Source: Bacteroidales bacterium
GTDB lineage: Bacteria > Bacteroidota > Bacteroidia > Bacteroidales > UBA12077
NCBI GenBank assembly: GCA_030600865.1
Contig: JAUVUS010000195.1
Span: forward strand, 1-5,527
Length of the DNA: 5,527 nt
Reading direction: 5' to 3'
The notes beneath the pieces are model-generated. The model saw nothing but the letters and a program-made list of their open reading frames with translations, did no database searches and was not told where the DNA came from. The translations under genes and the position numbers were made by a program. Each line of letters starts with the position of its first letter. The first letter of the stretch is position 1. This document shows positions 1-5,527 of the stretch, piece by piece.

Positions 1-47
1 GCCAGGTTTTCATCCTGGTAACAGGGGTTCGATTCCCCTACGGACTA
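1..47 (+). tRNA. tRNA-Glu (anticodon UUC), 3' portion, 5' end outside the window
   Basis: This is the 3' part of a glutamate tRNA that decodes GAA/GAG. The anticodon stem is CCAGG (2-6) paired with CCTGG (14-18), closing a 7-nt loop TTTTCAT whose bases 34-36 read TTC. The T arm is AGGGG (23-27), loop TTCGATT, then CCCCT (35-39). The 3' acceptor strand ACGGACT (40-46) is followed by discriminator A47. The genome continues CTA rather than CCA, so the terminal CCA would have to be added after transcription. The D arm and the 5' acceptor strand lie before the window. rpsT begins 33 nt downstream with no terminator between, so the two are probably co-transcribed (inference). Confidence 0.95.
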
Positions 48-80
48 CTAAAATATTTATACTAAGTTAACAGAGAAATT

Positions 81-332
81 ATGGCAAACCATCAGTCAGC
101 AGAGAAAAGAGCAAGACAAAGTGAAAAATTAAAACTTCACAATAAGTATTTTGCAAGAACAACACGTAATATGATTAATAAATTGCGAAATGCCAGTGAT
201 AAAAACGAAGCTACAGGAATGTTACCAAAAGTTAATTCTATGATAGATAAATTAGCAAAGATGAATATAATTCATAAGAATAAAGCTGCTAATCTAAAAT
301 CAAGCTTGACTTTACACGTGAACAACTTATAA
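81..332 (+). CDS. rpsT: 30S ribosomal protein bS20
   Basis: The product is bS20, a primary 16S rRNA-binding protein of the small subunit that acts during 30S assembly. At 83 residues it is close to the usual 84-90. The N-terminus (MANHQSAEKRARQSEKLKLHNK, in part) matches the family signature MANxxSAxKRxRQxEKxxxxNK. The rest is the lysine/arginine-rich helical protein expected, including the C-terminal IHKNKAANLKS segment (residues 64-74), which is also typical of the family. The ATG at 81 is the only sensible start, since it gives the conserved MANH N-terminus. The leader before it is A-rich with no clear Shine-Dalgarno sequence. It sits just downstream of tRNA-Glu and is followed at 351 by a strong intrinsic terminator, so it is the last gene of its transcript. 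Confidence 0.97.
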   Translation: MANHQSAEKRARQSEKLKLHNKYFARTTRNMINKLRNASDKNEATGMLPKVNSMIDKLAKMNIIHKNKAANLKSSLTLHVNNL

Positions 333-350
333 TAAAACTCATATACAATC

Positions 351-383
351 AAAGCCTTTCTTCAGATGAAGAAAGGCTTTTTT
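351..383 (+). terminator. Rho-independent terminator of rpsT
   Basis: There is a perfect 13-bp stem, AAAGCCTTTCTTC (351-363) with GAAGAAAGGCTTT (368-380), closed by a 4-nt loop AGAT. The right arm runs into TTT (381-383), giving six consecutive T. It starts 18 nt after the rpsT stop codon. The opposite strand has no T-run after the stem, so it is oriented to stop rightward transcription. Confidence 0.92.
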
Positions 384-388
384 GTTAT

Positions 389-443
389 TAAGGCAACCTC
401 TAACAATTCGTTTGAAAAAAATGAATTATTAGAGATTGCCTTA
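389..443. repeat. 55-nt imperfect inverted repeat (intergenic hairpin element)
   Basis: The arms 389-413 and 419-443 pair over 25 positions around a 5-nt centre (414-418). The outer arms read TTAAGGCAACCTCTAA (388-403) and TTAGAGATTGCCTTA (429-443). On the + strand the only imperfections are C397/A435, C404/A428 and a G410-T422 wobble. On the - strand the first two become G-U wobbles, so the RNA hairpin would be better paired in leftward transcripts. There is no T-run directly after the stem. It lies between the rpsT terminator and the LOG-family gene. It may be a dispersed hairpin or MITE-like repeat, or part of the leader of the next gene; copy number cannot be judged from one window. Confidence 0.75.
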
Positions 444-481
444 CACTTTTTATACCTTTATCATCTTAATATAATCAGCTT

Positions 482-1063
482 ATGATTTCAAAAGTTAGTG
501 TTTTCTGTGCTTCGAGCCATAAAGTAGATCAGAAATATTTTGATGTAACAGAACGATTAGCAAAAGTTCTTGTTGAAAATAATATTACTACAGTTTACGG
601 AGGCGGTGCTATTGGTTTGATGGGGAGACTGGCCGATACAATAATGGCCAATAAAGGTAGAGCTATTGGAATAATTCCACGGTTTATGATGGATGTTGAA
701 TGGGGACATAAAAATATTACTGAGCTTATTGAAGTAAAAGATATGCATGAGCGCAAGAAAAAACTTGTTGAAGATATTGATGCAATAATAGTATTGCCAG
801 GTGGTTCAGGAACACTTGAAGAAACTCTGGAAGTCATTACCTTAAAACGGCTTGGTAAGTTTACCAAACCTATTATCTTTATAAATACAGATGGTTTTGA
901 CGATAGTTTGTTACAACTATTTGACAAGATGATTGAAGAACGATTTATGCGTGAAGAACACCGAAATATGTGGACATCTATCAGCAAACCTGAAGAAATA
1001 ATTTCTGCAATAAAAGAATCTCCTGCTTGGGATGAGTCTGCAATAAAAATTGCTGCGGTATAA
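482..1063 (+). CDS. TIGR00730/LOG-family nucleotide 5'-monophosphate phosphoribohydrolase
   Basis: This is a 193-residue Rossmann-fold protein of the LOG family (lysine decarboxylase-like fold, but not a decarboxylase). Characterised members cleave cytokinin riboside or purine 5'-monophosphates to the free base plus ribose 5-phosphate in the cytoplasm. The family signatures are in order: strand and loop VSVFCASS (residues 5-12), YGGGAIGLMG (39-48), MHERK (88-92) with the conserved Arg91, and PGGSGTLEE (106-114) with the catalytic-type Glu114. Length is typical of the short bacterial members. The ATG at 482 places the first beta strand immediately at the N-terminus, as in the family; no Shine-Dalgarno sequence precedes it. 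The gene follows the rpsT terminator and a hairpin repeat, so it likely has its own promoter, and it converges on the phosphatase gene. The in vivo substrate in a bacterium cannot be read from sequence; a role in nucleotide salvage or housekeeping is the cautious reading. Confidence 0.93.
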   Translation: MISKVSVFCASSHKVDQKYFDVTERLAKVLVENNITTVYGGGAIGLMGRLADTIMANKGRAIGIIPRFMMDVEWGHKNITELIEVKDMHERKKKLVEDIDAIIVLPGGSGTLEETLEVITLKRLGKFTKPIIFINTDGFDDSLLQLFDKMIEERFMREEHRNMWTSISKPEEIISAIKESPAWDESAIKIAAV

Positions 1064-1070
1064 AATATTT

Positions 1071-1103
1071 AGACCTGTCAGGTTTTAAAAACCTGACAGG
1101 TCT
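1071..1103. repeat. 33-nt perfect palindrome between convergent genes, possible bidirectional terminator
   Basis: The left arm AGACCTGTCAGGTTTT (1071-1086) is the exact reverse complement of AAAACCTGACAGGTCT (1088-1103), around a single central A1087. It begins 8 nt after the stop codon of the LOG-family gene and ends 23 nt from the stop codon of the leftward phosphatase gene. It could therefore form an RNA hairpin at both 3' ends. Neither strand has a T-run beyond the stem, so it is not a canonical intrinsic terminator. From memory, near-identical CCTGACAGGTTTT palindromes are common in Bacteroidota intergenic regions, which points to a dispersed repeat family. Confidence 0.85.
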
Positions 1104-1126
1104 GCGTCTATCATTAATTAATTATT

Positions 1127-4100
1127 TTAAAATCGTCTTCCGACAAAAACTATATCATCAATCTGATCGTGATTTTTCATCCAGTCTAAAATAAATCTTT
1201 CCAATTCTTCACCCTGTTCTTTCATCGACATTTCCTGAATTGATATTAAAAGATCTTTCATATTCTTCTTTCGGAATTTTCGTCCATCTTCACCACCAAA
1301 CTGATCGGCATAACCATCTGAAAAAATATAGAATGTATCTCCTTTTTTCACCTTAATTTCATGATTTGTAAATTTTTTATTATCATGAACCGTTGTCATT
1401 CCAATAGGGAAACGATCTGCCTTTATTTCTTCCAGTTCTCCGTTTCTAATTCTTATTAAAGGGTTATATCCTCCGGAATACTCTAGTATCTGTGTATCCT
1501 TATTATAACACATTAAAGCCAGGTCCATACCGTCATTTACAACTCTTTCCCCTTTAACATTCTTTTGATGCAAAGCATTAATAATTTCTAAATCTAATTG
1601 ATCAAGAATTTTTGCCGGTTCAAGAATTCCATACTCCCTTACAATTTTTGTTAGCATACCATGCCCTAAAAGTGACAAAAATGCTCCAGGCACACCATGC
1701 CCGGTACAGTCAACTGCAGCGATCATTTCTTTGTTATCTATAATTTCTAACCAGTAGAAATCGCCACTTACAATATCCTTTGGCCTAAAGAAAATAAATG
1801 TATCGTCAAAAGGTATTTCTGGTGGTAAAACTGCTGTTTGTATACGTTTTGCATACCGGATACTATCAGTAATATCCTTGTTTTTCTTCTCAAGTTCAAT
1901 ACTTTTCTGAACTACCTCGGCTGTTCGTTCCTCAACCTTTTCTTCAAGAATTTTCTTTTCTATTATTAAGTTTCTTTCACGAATCTTTATATAAGATATT
2001 ATACCTAAAGAACCAACAGCAATTGCTGAAAGTATAAACCACCAGGTTTTATAAAACGGAGGCCTGATAGTAAAGGAATAAGTAATAGGGTCTGAATTCC
2101 AAACACCAGCGCTATTTTTTGCTTTAACTTTAAAAGTATATTCTTCAGGTGCTAAAGATGAATATGTTTCAACAGTACGTTCAGTTATCGGTCGCCAAAC
2201 CTTATCGGCTGGTTCTAACATAATCTGATACTGTACAGCATCCGGGTTATTCAAACAAATACTATGGTAATCAAATATTACCGAGTTTTCGAGATAGCTA
2301 AGTTTCTGGCCAGGAACCATTTCGCGATCTTCCAGGTTAATTCTTAATCTCGAAATATCAGTAAGCGGTTCCCGTGGAGTACATAAATCATGCTTTGGAG
2401 AATATTTCATTACTCCTTTTACTGTACCAAACCAAAGATTTCCATTTTTATCTTTATAAGTTGCATCATCTTTGGCTTCAATGCCAGTAAATCCACTTTT
2501 TTCGGTGTAAACATGTATATTATCATTTTTATCGATTTTATTTAAACCACGACTGGTTCCAATAAAAATATTATTGTTATCATCAATATTAAGCTGAGTA
2601 ATTAAATTTGAAAGCAATCCATCATTTTCCGTAATTGTTTGAATAACTTTATTCCCATCACAAATTAAAACACCTTTAGTCTGTGTTCCAATCCATATAT
2701 TACCTTCTTTGTCTTCGACCATACATTTTGGTGTAACCAATCCCTCAAATTCAATTTTCCCAATACTATCACCAAGTATAACATTTAATCCTTTTCCATT
2801 ATTAATTCCAACCCAAATACGTTTTTTCGAGTCAGCATAAAGGGCAGAAATATCAGACCCATTTAAACCATGAATCTGGGTTAAAACCTGACTTTTTTCC
2901 TGAATAATATCAAAATAGATTAACCCGGACAGTGTACCTACCCAAAGTTGATTTTGCTTGTCAACTTCCATCGCAGTAACTATATTGTTTGTACTAAAAT
3001 GCCTGTTAATAACAGGATTGTTTTCAAACCTGCCAGTTTTATAATTATACATCGTAACACCAACATCAGCAGTCCCAATCCAGATATTTCCATTATTATC
3101 ATTTTTTAAATATCTGATTTGATCGCCAATTCCATTAGACTCTTGATTATAATGAGCAAACTTTATTCCTTTATCTCCGGCATTTGGATTATACACCGAA
3201 ATTCCTTTATTAGTACCAACCCAATACTTTTCTCCTTTATCCTGCACAATAGCCCAAACATTTTGGTCAATTAACCCATCATCAGTACTATAAGTAATAA
3301 ATTTCTCTCCTTTAAATATAGCCAAACCATGCTCATGCGTTCCAATTAAAATATTCCCTTCTACATCTTCCAGAATATTCCAAATTTTTAAATCCGACAA
3401 ACCATTAGACCCATCAAAAGTTTTAAAACCATCATCCGAAAATTTGGTTATTCCTCCTCCCCAGGTTCCTACCCATATATTTCCTTTGCTATCTTCGGTA
3501 ATAGTACTTATCCAGTTATTAGCCAAACCATCACGGGCATCGTAGATTTTAAATTCATTCTTTTCTTTGAAATACCTGAATAAACCACCATGAAAAGTTC
3601 CAAACCAAATATCTCCTTTTTCATCTTCGTGCATTGTAGTAATTGCAAAATACCTGGTTAACCCTTTTGGACTGAATATTTCAAAAGAATTTTCTGATTT
3701 ATTATATTTTTTTATACCTGTATCGGTAATAAAAAAGATTGTATCTCCTTTAGCAATTGTTCCGGAAATAACTCTATCACTCAACCTTCTTCCTTTATAT
3801 TGCTCATATTTTATTTTTTCAGGATCGAATTCGTACGGATTATCCAATCTAATTAAACCATCACCATATGTAGTAATCCATAAAATATTTTCATTATCCA
3901 TTAAAAATGAAGTGATTTCAACACTTAATAACACACTTACAGGATGTATTTTAATTTCATTCCCATTATAAAAAGAAACACCTCCTGATTTATGCCCCAT
4001 CCAAATATTACCATCATTATCTTTTAATAAAGTCTTTATTCCTCCTTCAGCTAATCCATTCTCAGCTGTATAGTTTGTGAAATTTACTCCATCGAACTTT

Positions 4101-4321
4101 GAAATTCCACTTTCAGTTGCCAACCATAAGTATCCATTATCATCTTGTATAACATCATATACCTTTGATTGCGGGAGCCCCTCCTTTACACCATAATAAT
4201 CGAAATAATAAGTTTGAGCAGAAATAGTAGATATACTTAGCAGTATTACTGCATAAAAAAAAGTTATTCGCTGTAATAAGCGAATAACTTTTTTAGTTTT
4301 CGGATTATGTAAAAAAATCAT
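1127..4321 (-). CDS. Two-propeller (Reg_prop) transmembrane sensor with SpoIIE/PP2C serine phosphatase output
   Basis: This 1064-residue protein is predicted to sense outside the inner membrane and dephosphorylate a cytoplasmic protein. Residues 1-35 form a signal peptide: basic 8-18, hydrophobic 19-34, likely cleavage at SA/QT (35/36). Residues 37-642 hold 14 Reg_prop repeats, most built on GNIWxGTxxxG; units begin near 61, 103, 144, 191, 235, 279, 321, 363, 410, 454, 499, 539, 582 and 626, enough for two seven-bladed propellers. A Y_Y_Y domain (about 690-752) leads through PPFYKTWWF (754-762) into a membrane helix (about 760-778). A charged coiled coil (780-815) and helix DITDSIRYAKRIQ (816-828) enter the PP2C domain (about 837-1063). 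Its metal-binding acids are all present: D854 (SGDFYW), D871 (DCTGHG), D1002 (FSDGYAD) and D1055/D1056 (QIDD). Propeller plus Y_Y_Y resembles Bacteroides hybrid two-component sensors, but no kinase or regulator domain is present. Known relatives such as RsbU and SpoIIE act on anti-anti-sigma factors; none is encoded nearby. The ATG at 4321 is required to keep the signal peptide and lies 14 nt after the caspase-like gene. Confidence 0.93.
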   Translation of the reverse strand: MIFLHNPKTKKVIRLLQRITFFYAVILLSISTISAQTYYFDYYGVKEGLPQSKVYDVIQDDNGYLWLATESGISKFDGVNFTNYTAENGLAEGGIKTLLKDNDGNIWMGHKSGGVSFYNGNEIKIHPVSVLLSVEITSFLMDNENILWITTYGDGLIRLDNPYEFDPEKIKYEQYKGRRLSDRVISGTIAKGDTIFFITDTGIKKYNKSENSFEIFSPKGLTRYFAITTMHEDEKGDIWFGTFHGGLFRYFKEKNEFKIYDARDGLANNWISTITEDSKGNIWVGTWGGGITKFSDDGFKTFDGSNGLSDLKIWNILEDVEGNILIGTHEHGLAIFKGEKFITYSTDDGLIDQNVWAIVQDKGEKYWVGTNKGISVYNPNAGDKGIKFAHYNQESNGIGDQIRYLKNDNNGNIWIGTADVGVTMYNYKTGRFENNPVINRHFSTNNIVTAMEVDKQNQLWVGTLSGLIYFDIIQEKSQVLTQIHGLNGSDISALYADSKKRIWVGINNGKGLNVILGDSIGKIEFEGLVTPKCMVEDKEGNIWIGTQTKGVLICDGNKVIQTITENDGLLSNLITQLNIDDNNNIFIGTSRGLNKIDKNDNIHVYTEKSGFTGIEAKDDATYKDKNGNLWFGTVKGVMKYSPKHDLCTPREPLTDISRLRINLEDREMVPGQKLSYLENSVIFDYHSICLNNPDAVQYQIMLEPADKVWRPITERTVETYSSLAPEEYTFKVKAKNSAGVWNSDPITYSFTIRPPFYKTWWFILSAIAVGSLGIISYIKIRERNLIIEKKILEEKVEERTAEVVQKSIELEKKNKDITDSIRYAKRIQTAVLPPEIPFDDTFIFFRPKDIVSGDFYWLEIIDNKEMIAAVDCTGHGVPGAFLSLLGHGMLTKIVREYGILEPAKILDQLDLEIINALHQKNVKGERVVNDGMDLALMCYNKDTQILEYSGGYNPLIRIRNGELEEIKADRFPIGMTTVHDNKKFTNHEIKVKKGDTFYIFSDGYADQFGGEDGRKFRKKNMKDLLISIQEMSMKEQGEELERFILDWMKNHDQIDDIVFVGRRF
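4257..4294 (-). promoter_or_regulatory. Hairpin plus T-run within the signal-peptide codons, candidate attenuator
   Basis: A perfect 16-bp inverted repeat, AAAAAAGTTATTCGCT (4257-4272) with AGCGAATAACTTTTTT (4279-4294), surrounds a 6-nt loop. In the leftward transcript the stem ends in six U, which resembles an intrinsic terminator. It covers codons 10-22 of the phosphatase gene, about 27 nt after its ATG and about 40 nt after the stop of the upstream caspase-like gene. It could terminate a fraction of transcripts coming out of the caspase-like gene, or be masked by ribosomes translating the signal peptide. The structure is seen directly; the regulatory role is inferred. The stem is AU-rich apart from the GCG/CGC core, so activity may be modest. 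Confidence 0.5.
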
Positions 4322-4335
4322 ATTTTATTTTTTTG

Positions 4336-5527
4336 TTATCTTTCTTTTGCAATAAAAAAGAATGTTCCTCCTTCATCTTCTAATCCATCTATCTTACCAA
4401 ATTGTGGTTTTTGCATTCCGCCTTTAGCCACAGCTACAGTTACTTTCGAAACAATATTCTCGATTGGTAAACATGCATTTGGATTATTCCTTAAGGCATT
4501 AGCAAAAGTTCTTGTAAATTGTGAGTGATCAACAGCTAATTCATATCCCGCAGAAGAAAATACCTGTGATGATTTAAATTTCGTTGCTTCCCAGTCGCCA
4601 CAATCTCTTTCTTTTAATCCCGAGCGCATAGCCTGATAAAATGTAGGACCGGACTCACATGCATCTGATATTACTAATGTATGAGTAACAAAGGTTGCAT
4701 AGGATTGTAAGGCTGCTTTTAATGTACTAATGTTGAAATACGTAAACTCATCATCACGCGTAGCGTCAACTGGCACCCAATATCCAATGTCATTAATAAA
4801 CTTACCGTGTCCGGCATACCAAACCAGTAGCGAATTAACCTGGTTACTTCTAACAAGATCGCGTAATTCAATTGCAAAAAATCTTTCCATCTCAGCTTTG
4901 GTCATATTTTCTTTATGAAGAATATTATGAATTTTATAGTTTGCCAATGCAGCCTTCATCATACTAACATCTTTAACAGGCCCTTCTAAACTAGCAAAAG
5001 TTTCATAATCTGAATTCTCAACAAAAATAACCCATGTTTTACCCATTGGGTTTTCCTGAGATATTTCAAGTGCTTCACGGTTGATCCTAAATTCCATTTC
5101 ACCAACATTCCCATAAATATCTTCAGCTTTAACAACAAATTTATTTTTATTGGCAATATCAATTGTAGCATAGAATTCCGGATTCTTTGCATCAACAGAA
5201 TAACTTGCTGTCATATCATCAACAATAATGCTTTTAATCTTATTTTCGTCAGTAATTCTACCCTCTACGTAAAGTTTTCGATTCTCAACATCTAAATAGA
5301 TTTCTCCTGATGATGATGCAAAAGGAGCAATCAAGCTAATCTGAGGAGCATTAATCTCAGTTCTGGTTAATTTGTATGTTGATGCTAACACATTATTATA
5401 CACATCAGCTATTGCAACTGAAATAGTTTCTTTTCCTGATACATTAACTGTAACGGAGAATTCATTGTTCTCACTGTTTTCATCAAATGTAACATCAATA
5501 CCGTCTATTTTTACATATTGTATATCA
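4336..5527 (-). CDS. Caspase-family (C14) protease with Ig-like repeats, C-terminal part; 5' end outside the window
   Basis: The visible 396 residues are the C-terminal part of a larger protein; the frame stays open to the window edge. A GTG at 5401-5403 is in frame but is not a plausible start: codons upstream continue the same fold and no signal peptide follows it. Residues 1-150 (visible numbering) carry two Ig-like beta-sandwich repeats about 95 residues apart, aligning at ADVYNN (40-45) and EDIYGN (135-140). The caspase (Peptidase_C14) domain spans about 162-340. It has a first strand KTWVIFVENSDY (163-174), catalytic His240 in WYAGHG (236-241) and catalytic Cys290 in SDACESG (287-293). 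A QKPQFG...EGGTFFF tail closes it, as in many bacterial caspase-like proteins. Both dyad residues are present, so it should be an active cysteine endopeptidase; its substrate and cleavage preference are unknown. It is the upstream gene of a pair with the sensor phosphatase. Cellular location cannot be decided without the N-terminus, though Ig-like repeats often occur in exported or surface proteins. Confidence 0.9.
   Translation of the reverse strand, partial: DIQYVKIDGIDVTFDENSENNEFSVTVNVSGKETISVAIADVYNNVLASTYKLTRTEINAPQISLIAPFASSSGEIYLDVENRKLYVEGRITDENKIKSIIVDDMTASYSVDAKNPEFYATIDIANKNKFVVKAEDIYGNVGEMEFRINREALEISQENPMGKTWVIFVENSDYETFASLEGPVKDVSMMKAALANYKIHNILHKENMTKAEMERFFAIELRDLVRSNQVNSLLVWYAGHGKFINDIGYWVPVDATRDDEFTYFNISTLKAALQSYATFVTHTLVISDACESGPTFYQAMRSGLKERDCGDWEATKFKSSQVFSSAGYELAVDHSQFTRTFANALRNNPNACLPIENIVSKVTVAVAKGGMQKPQFGKIDGLEDEGGTFFFIAKER

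Noticed and set aside
47..80. Separate promoter or riboswitch between tRNA-Glu and rpsT
   Set aside because: The gap is only 33 nt, AT-rich, and shows no structure or promoter-like pair.
436..460. Possible Bacteroidota-type promoter for the LOG-family gene (TTG at 436-438, TACCTTTA at 453-460)
   Set aside because: The -7-like element differs from TAnnTTTG at only one base, but the 14-nt spacing to the TTG is too short and the TTG lies within the hairpin arm. It is not strong enough to list.
557..987. Leftward open frames opposite the LOG-family gene (557-748 and 595-987)
   Set aside because: They lie entirely antisense to a gene with clear family motifs, and their translations are low-complexity Ser/Ile-rich with no recognisable domain.
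1127..4321. CRISPR-like or tandem DNA repeat suggested by recurring CCAATCCANAT-type stretches
   Set aside because: The recurrence is the codon-level echo of the repeated GNIWxGT blade motif, spaced about 120-140 nt with diverged sequence, not a DNA repeat array.
4730..4918. Rightward 62-codon open frame inside the caspase-like gene
   Set aside because: It is antisense to the catalytic His region of a well-supported protein and has no family resemblance or leader.
4986..5195. Second leftward open frame overlapping the caspase-like gene
   Set aside because: It is in another frame within the Ig-like and first-strand coding region, and its composition is that of a frame-shifted shadow.

Overview
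This AT-rich window looks like chromosomal DNA from a member of the Bacteroidota. The evidence is a Reg_prop/Y_Y_Y sensor protein of the type that abounds in that phylum, start codons preceded by A/T-rich leaders with no Shine-Dalgarno sequence, and a GACCTGTCAGGTTTT-type palindrome that I recall as common between genes in that phylum. A genus cannot be assigned. A marine or environmental Bacteroidales/Marinilabiliales-like organism is only a guess.

The left part (1-1063) reads rightward and is housekeeping. It holds the 3' portion of tRNA-Glu(UUC), then rpsT (ribosomal protein bS20) with a textbook hairpin-plus-T-run terminator. A 55-nt hairpin repeat follows, then a LOG-family (TIGR00730) nucleotide phosphoribohydrolase gene.

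The 63-bp gap at 1064-1126 separates convergent genes, and a 33-nt palindrome fills about half of it.

The right part (1127-5527) reads leftward and holds two large genes 14 nt apart, almost certainly one transcript. The upstream gene, cut by the window edge, encodes a caspase-like (C14) protease with an intact His/Cys dyad behind tandem Ig-like repeats. The downstream gene encodes a 1064-residue transmembrane sensor. It has a signal peptide, 14 Reg_prop blade repeats (two seven-bladed propellers), a Y_Y_Y domain, one membrane helix, a coiled coil and a cytoplasmic SpoIIE/PP2C serine/threonine phosphatase with all its metal-binding aspartates.

The pairing of a caspase-like protease with a propeller-sensing phosphatase is the most interesting part of the window. 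It suggests an envelope-sensing system with proteolysis and protein dephosphorylation as linked outputs. That link is inferred from gene order; no substrate, anti-sigma or STAS partner is visible here. A perfect 16-bp hairpin with a T-run lies inside the signal-peptide codons of the phosphatase gene, just past the gene boundary, and could act as an attenuator.
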